DNA from: Nostoc sp. CHAB 5824
GTDB taxonomy: Bacteria > Cyanobacteriota > Cyanobacteriia > Cyanobacteriales > Nostocaceae
Reading direction: 5' to 3'
NCBI RefSeq assembly: GCF_020829665.1
Contig: NZ_JAIVFT010000013.1
Coordinates: 142,922-206,921, forward strand
DNA length: 64,000 nt
Shown here: one piece after another, positions 63,420-64,000 of the stretch
Numbering within the stretch: the first letter of the stretch is position 1
Layout: every line of letters begins with the position of its first letter
Made by a program: the position numbers and the translations under genes
Notes under the pieces: generated by a model
Databases searched by the model: none
Told to the model about the DNA's origin: nothing
What the model saw: only the letters and a program-made list of their open reading frames with translations

Positions 63420-63630
63420 GGTCATTAGTGAGCCAGCGCGGTCTTCTCCCAAGGGGAGACGCCAAGGGCGATGGGGGGTTTCCCCCATGAGTGACTGGCG
63501 TTAGCGCAGCGTTAGCGATAGCGCAGCGTTAGCGAGTCATCGAGCGTCGGCACGAGCGTCACCCGTAAGGGTCATCGGTCATTAGTCAAAGGACAAATGA
63601 CTATTGACAAATGACTATTGACAAATAATA
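63420..63630. repeat. palindromic and heptamer repeat cluster
   Basis: GCGTTAGCGCAGCGTTAGCG ATAGCGCAGCGTTAGCGAG tandem units (about 63499-63536), AGCGTCGGCACGAGCGTC palindrome, and GACAAATGACTATTGACAAA heptamer-like repeats (63591-63627). No gene. Confidence 0.6.
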
Positions 63631-63633
63631 TCT

Positions 63634-63887
63634 ATGCCTTACAAGTTGCTATTTGTCTGCTTAGGTAACATCTGCCGATCGCCATCGGCAGAAAACATTA
63701 TGAATCATCTAATTGAGCAGGCTGGCTTGAGCGAACACATCCTCTGTGACTCTGCTGGTACATCTAGTTATCACGTTGGTAGCCCTCCTGACAGACGCAT
63801 GAGTGCTGCGGCTGCTACAAAGTTGGGAATTAAATTACGTGGTCGAGCACGCCAGTTTCAAAAGTCAGACTTTCAAGACTTTGATTT
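63634..63887 (+). CDS. low-molecular-weight protein tyrosine phosphatase, 5' exon
   Basis: The frame starts MPYKLLFVCLGNICRSPSAE with the full catalytic loop (V-C-L-G-N-I-C-R-S, Cys in C(x)5R) and goes on through CDSAGTSSYHVGSPPDRRMSA to KSDFQDFDL at about residue 84. A normal protein has about 160 residues and continues with ILAMD. Here the sequence turns at 63888 into a group II intron-like start; the read-through frame stops at 63918. So the gene is split; splicing would be needed for a full product. Confidence 0.85.
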
Positions 63888-64000
63888 GTGCGATTCGTTG
63901 GTCAGTGAATCACGGTAATCATCCCGTAAATAACTAACCCAGCCCGACAGCAGATTACTGTCACTAAAGGCTGAACTCTCGGTCAAGATGTAGGTGAAAG
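63888..64000 (+). mobile_element. 5' end of a group II intron (runs off the window)
   Basis: GTGCG at 63888-63892 is the classic group II 5' splice consensus. It is followed by domain I-like segments GTGAATCACGGTAATCATCCC, CTAACCCAGCCCGACAGC and CTGAACTCTCGGTC...GTAGGTGAAAG, which look like those of cyanobacterial bacterial-B class introns. The intron-encoded RT and the 3' exon would lie beyond 64000. Confidence 0.75.

Overview
The window comes from a filamentous, heterocyst-forming cyanobacterium (Nostocales; Nostoc, Tolypothrix, Scytonema or Calothrix type). The reasons are the nif order nifB-fdxN-nifS-nifU-glbN-nifH-nifD, the second nif locus cysE-nifV-nifZ-nifT, an orange carotenoid protein, a two-copy-type cyanobacterial gap2, many GCGATCGC (HIP1) octamers, and heptamer short tandem repeats (TTTGTCC/GGACAAA) between genes.

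Layout. (1) 1-20390 is a patchy accessory region: a small membrane protein, a methyltransferase, a Cache-HAMP histidine kinase, OCP, a TraX-like protein, a P-loop kinase, a retron-type reverse transcriptase (RT) lying between two copies of a ~600-nt tRNA-containing noncoding module, a slipin, toxin-antitoxin genes, and a TIR-KTSC / CHAT-TIR gene pair. (2) 20391-27965 is the nif operon on the minus strand. Its nifD is cut at the 11-bp sequence GGATTACTCCG, the recombination core of the nifD excision element known from Anabaena; the 3' end of nifD and nifK are not in the window, so the left 20.4 kb is probably the inside of a large nifD element. (3) 29-40 kb is a mixed region: Uma2 nuclease, quinone oxidoreductase, a beta-propeller dehydrogenase fused to a beta-gamma crystallin domain, a large NACHT protein with nine nearly identical 34-residue repeats, then DUF6887/DUF6888 pairs, RelBE, HicB-like and a frameshifted HNH nuclease. 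(4) 40.5-46.9 kb holds a type II NADH dehydrogenase and the cysE-nifVZT locus. (5) 47-63.4 kb is mostly housekeeping: proS, accB-efp, a TLP40-like cyclophilin, thiL, gap2, nadD, murC-murB, ebfC. (6) At the right edge a low-molecular-weight phosphatase gene is split by what looks like the 5' end of a group II intron.

How the parts relate. The nif genes supply the cofactor pathway (NifB, NifS, NifU, NifV, FdxN), the Fe protein (NifH), a globin for the microoxic heterocyst, and a MoFe alpha subunit that should become whole only after excision. The best candidate for an undescribed system is 10586-14781: two related, structured, tRNA-bearing noncoding RNAs (all three tRNA-like units encode CCA), one directly ahead of a retron RT and the other ahead of a triple-repeat slipin. 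Function there is inference; the duplication, the tRNA folds and the RT motifs are visible in the sequence. All assignments were made by reading, without database searches.
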